From positions 1 to 5,126 of the forward strand of contig CALALQ010000072.1 of assembly GCA_937925595.1 (NCBI GenBank): DNA of 5,126 bases, in the 5' to 3' direction. The notes beneath the pieces were generated by a model. It was not told the origin of the DNA and made no database searches. It was given only the letters and a program-made list of their open reading frames with translations. Shown here one piece after another: positions 4,379-5,126 of the stretch. This DNA comes from an uncultured Demequina sp. (GTDB taxonomy: Bacteria > Actinomycetota > Actinomycetes > Actinomycetales > Demequinaceae). A program made the position numbers and the translations under genes. How positions within the stretch are numbered: position 1 is the stretch's first letter; each line of letters begins with the position of its first letter.

Positions 4379-4927
4379 TCAGCGAGTGAGCCAGTCCAGG
4401 TCGTGCTCGGACAGTTCGTGGCGGAGGATGGTCTTCGGGAAGTCGTCGGTGTCGAAGCTGTACTCGTCGTCACGGTTCACGTCCTCGACGGCCGCGAGCT
4501 GGTCGAGGGCCTCATCGGGGTCCATGCCGAGCGCGCCAGGGGACAGGCGCCCCTCCGAGATGAGCAGCTTGATGAGCGCGGACGGCTTGTACCCGTCAGC
4601 ACGGTAGACGTAGCCGACGATGTCGCGGGTGGGGCCGACGTATTCGAGCTCGTCGAGCGCCTTCTCGTACCGGGCGCCGATGGCTGCCTCACGGGCGACG
4701 CGCTCCTCGTAGAACTCGCGGAGCTCCGCGATTCGGGCGGCGAACACAGGGGAGGGGTCCTCGTCGGTGAACGGGGCGAGGCCGCCGTGCTGGGTGCCGA
4801 TGTACGACTCGATGCCGGCGAACGTCGAGATCATGAGGCTCCCGCTGGGGCGGGTCTCAAGGATGATGGCGGGGACGCCGTCGAACAGGACGATGTCACC
4901 TTCGGTGAGCGGCTGGGCGATAGGCAT
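4379..4927 (-). CDS. Hypothetical protein, 182 residues, paralogous to its upstream neighbour
   Basis: The N-terminal 58 residues form a small beta-rich segment with FDGVPAIILE, GSLMIST and QHGGLAPF. A long charged helix follows (about 61-97, FAARIAELREFYEERVAREA), then a mixed region with YVYRADGYKPSALIKLLISE (106-125) and an acidic C-terminus ending LSEHDLDWLTR. I chose ATG 4927 because AAGGA lies seven bases upstream and overlaps the TAA of the preceding gene; a longer frame to 5077 would lie inside that gene. The gap to the upstream stop is ten bases, so the two are one operon. Residues 16-53 align with the visible start of that neighbour. No known family or catalytic motif recognised. 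Confidence 0.78.
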   Translation of the reverse strand: MPIAQPLTEGDIVLFDGVPAIILETRPSGSLMISTFAGIESYIGTQHGGLAPFTDEDPSPVFAARIAELREFYEERVAREAAIGARYEKALDELEYVGPTRDIVGYVYRADGYKPSALIKLLISEGRLSPGALGMDPDEALDQLAAVEDVNRDDEYSFDTDDFPKTILRHELSEHDLDWLTR

Positions 4928-4937
4928 GGCGGTGTCC

Positions 4938-5126
4938 TTACTCGGCGAAGCCGTAGAAGCTGCGGATGTCGAGCATGCGGCCGACCTCAGGTCCGCCCAT
5001 GTCGAGGTCCTCGGGGATGGGCGCCAGGCCCGGGTGGTCGGCGGGGATGTGCTCACTGCCTGCCGCGTCGGTGGCAACGTGCAGCGTGCCGTCGCCGATG
5101 CGGAGGATGAGGGCGGGCTGGCCGTC
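4938..5126 (-). CDS. Partial CDS, C-terminal 62 residues of a paralogue of the downstream protein
   Basis: A frame open to the right edge ends at TAA 4938-4940. The visible 62 residues begin DGQPALILRIGDGTLHV, pass through HPGLAPIPEDLDMGG and end MLDIRSFYGFAE. The frame uses GC-ending codons like its neighbours. The first 36 residues align with residues 16-52 of the next protein (DGxPAxIL, GxL, T, AG, E, I, HxGLAP), about 18 identities over some 38 columns. It lacks the long helix and acidic tail of that protein, stopping soon after the shared segment. The start codon is outside the window. Function unknown. Confidence 0.65.
   Translation of the reverse strand, partial: DGQPALILRIGDGTLHVATDAAGSEHIPADHPGLAPIPEDLDMGGPEVGRMLDIRSFYGFAE

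Noticed and set aside
4403..5110. A 235-codon open frame on the plus strand
   Set aside because: It is antisense to the two paralogous minus-strand genes and has no ribosome site; its composition is typical of a shadow frame.
1..5126. CRISPR array, insertion sequence or attachment site
   Set aside because: No regularly spaced repeats, no transposase frame with terminal inverted repeats, and no tRNA-like sequence with a flanking direct repeat were found.

Overview
This GC-rich window looks like part of an actinobacterial phage or prophage. Genes are short and tightly packed, almost all lie on the minus strand, and most have no cellular housekeeping counterpart. Gene starts recurrently carry a short start-associated sequence, GCATAG(A/G), resembling in position and form the 'SAS' elements known from cluster K mycobacteriophages. 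No structural, replication or integrase gene is visible, so host and phage cluster cannot be fixed; the actinobacterial call rests on base composition, codon use, a probable leaderless promoter and the SAS-like repeats.

Left part (1-1600) looks like accessory cargo. A partial minus-strand gene runs off the left edge. It is divergent from the only plus-strand gene, a four-helix membrane protein whose promoter places the predicted transcription start on its ATG. Convergent to that is a small secreted, cysteine-containing protein, preceded by a gene-free leader of about 130 bases. Upstream of the leader is a 100-residue protein that appears to be only the C-terminal part of an endonuclease/exonuclease/phosphatase (EEP) fold, followed by a good intrinsic terminator.

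Middle part (1649-3966) is a minus-strand operon of three genes: a 310-residue protein with an internal duplication and a DUF551-like C-terminus; a 212-residue stand-alone HD hydrolase of the RelA/SpoT type (small alarmone hydrolase), translationally coupled to it by an ATGA overlap; and a 242-residue protein of unknown function.

Right part (4054-5126) has an 84-residue unknown protein, a perfect 16-bp hairpin, a 182-residue unknown protein and the C-terminal end of another gene. The last two share a related ~43-residue segment and look like tandem paralogues.

The clearest functional call is the alarmone hydrolase, which would remove (p)ppGpp or a related nucleotide during infection or lysogeny. 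The secreted and membrane proteins could alter the host envelope, but that is inference. The two most unusual non-coding signals are the SAS-like repeat family and the operator-like half-sites over the divergent promoter.
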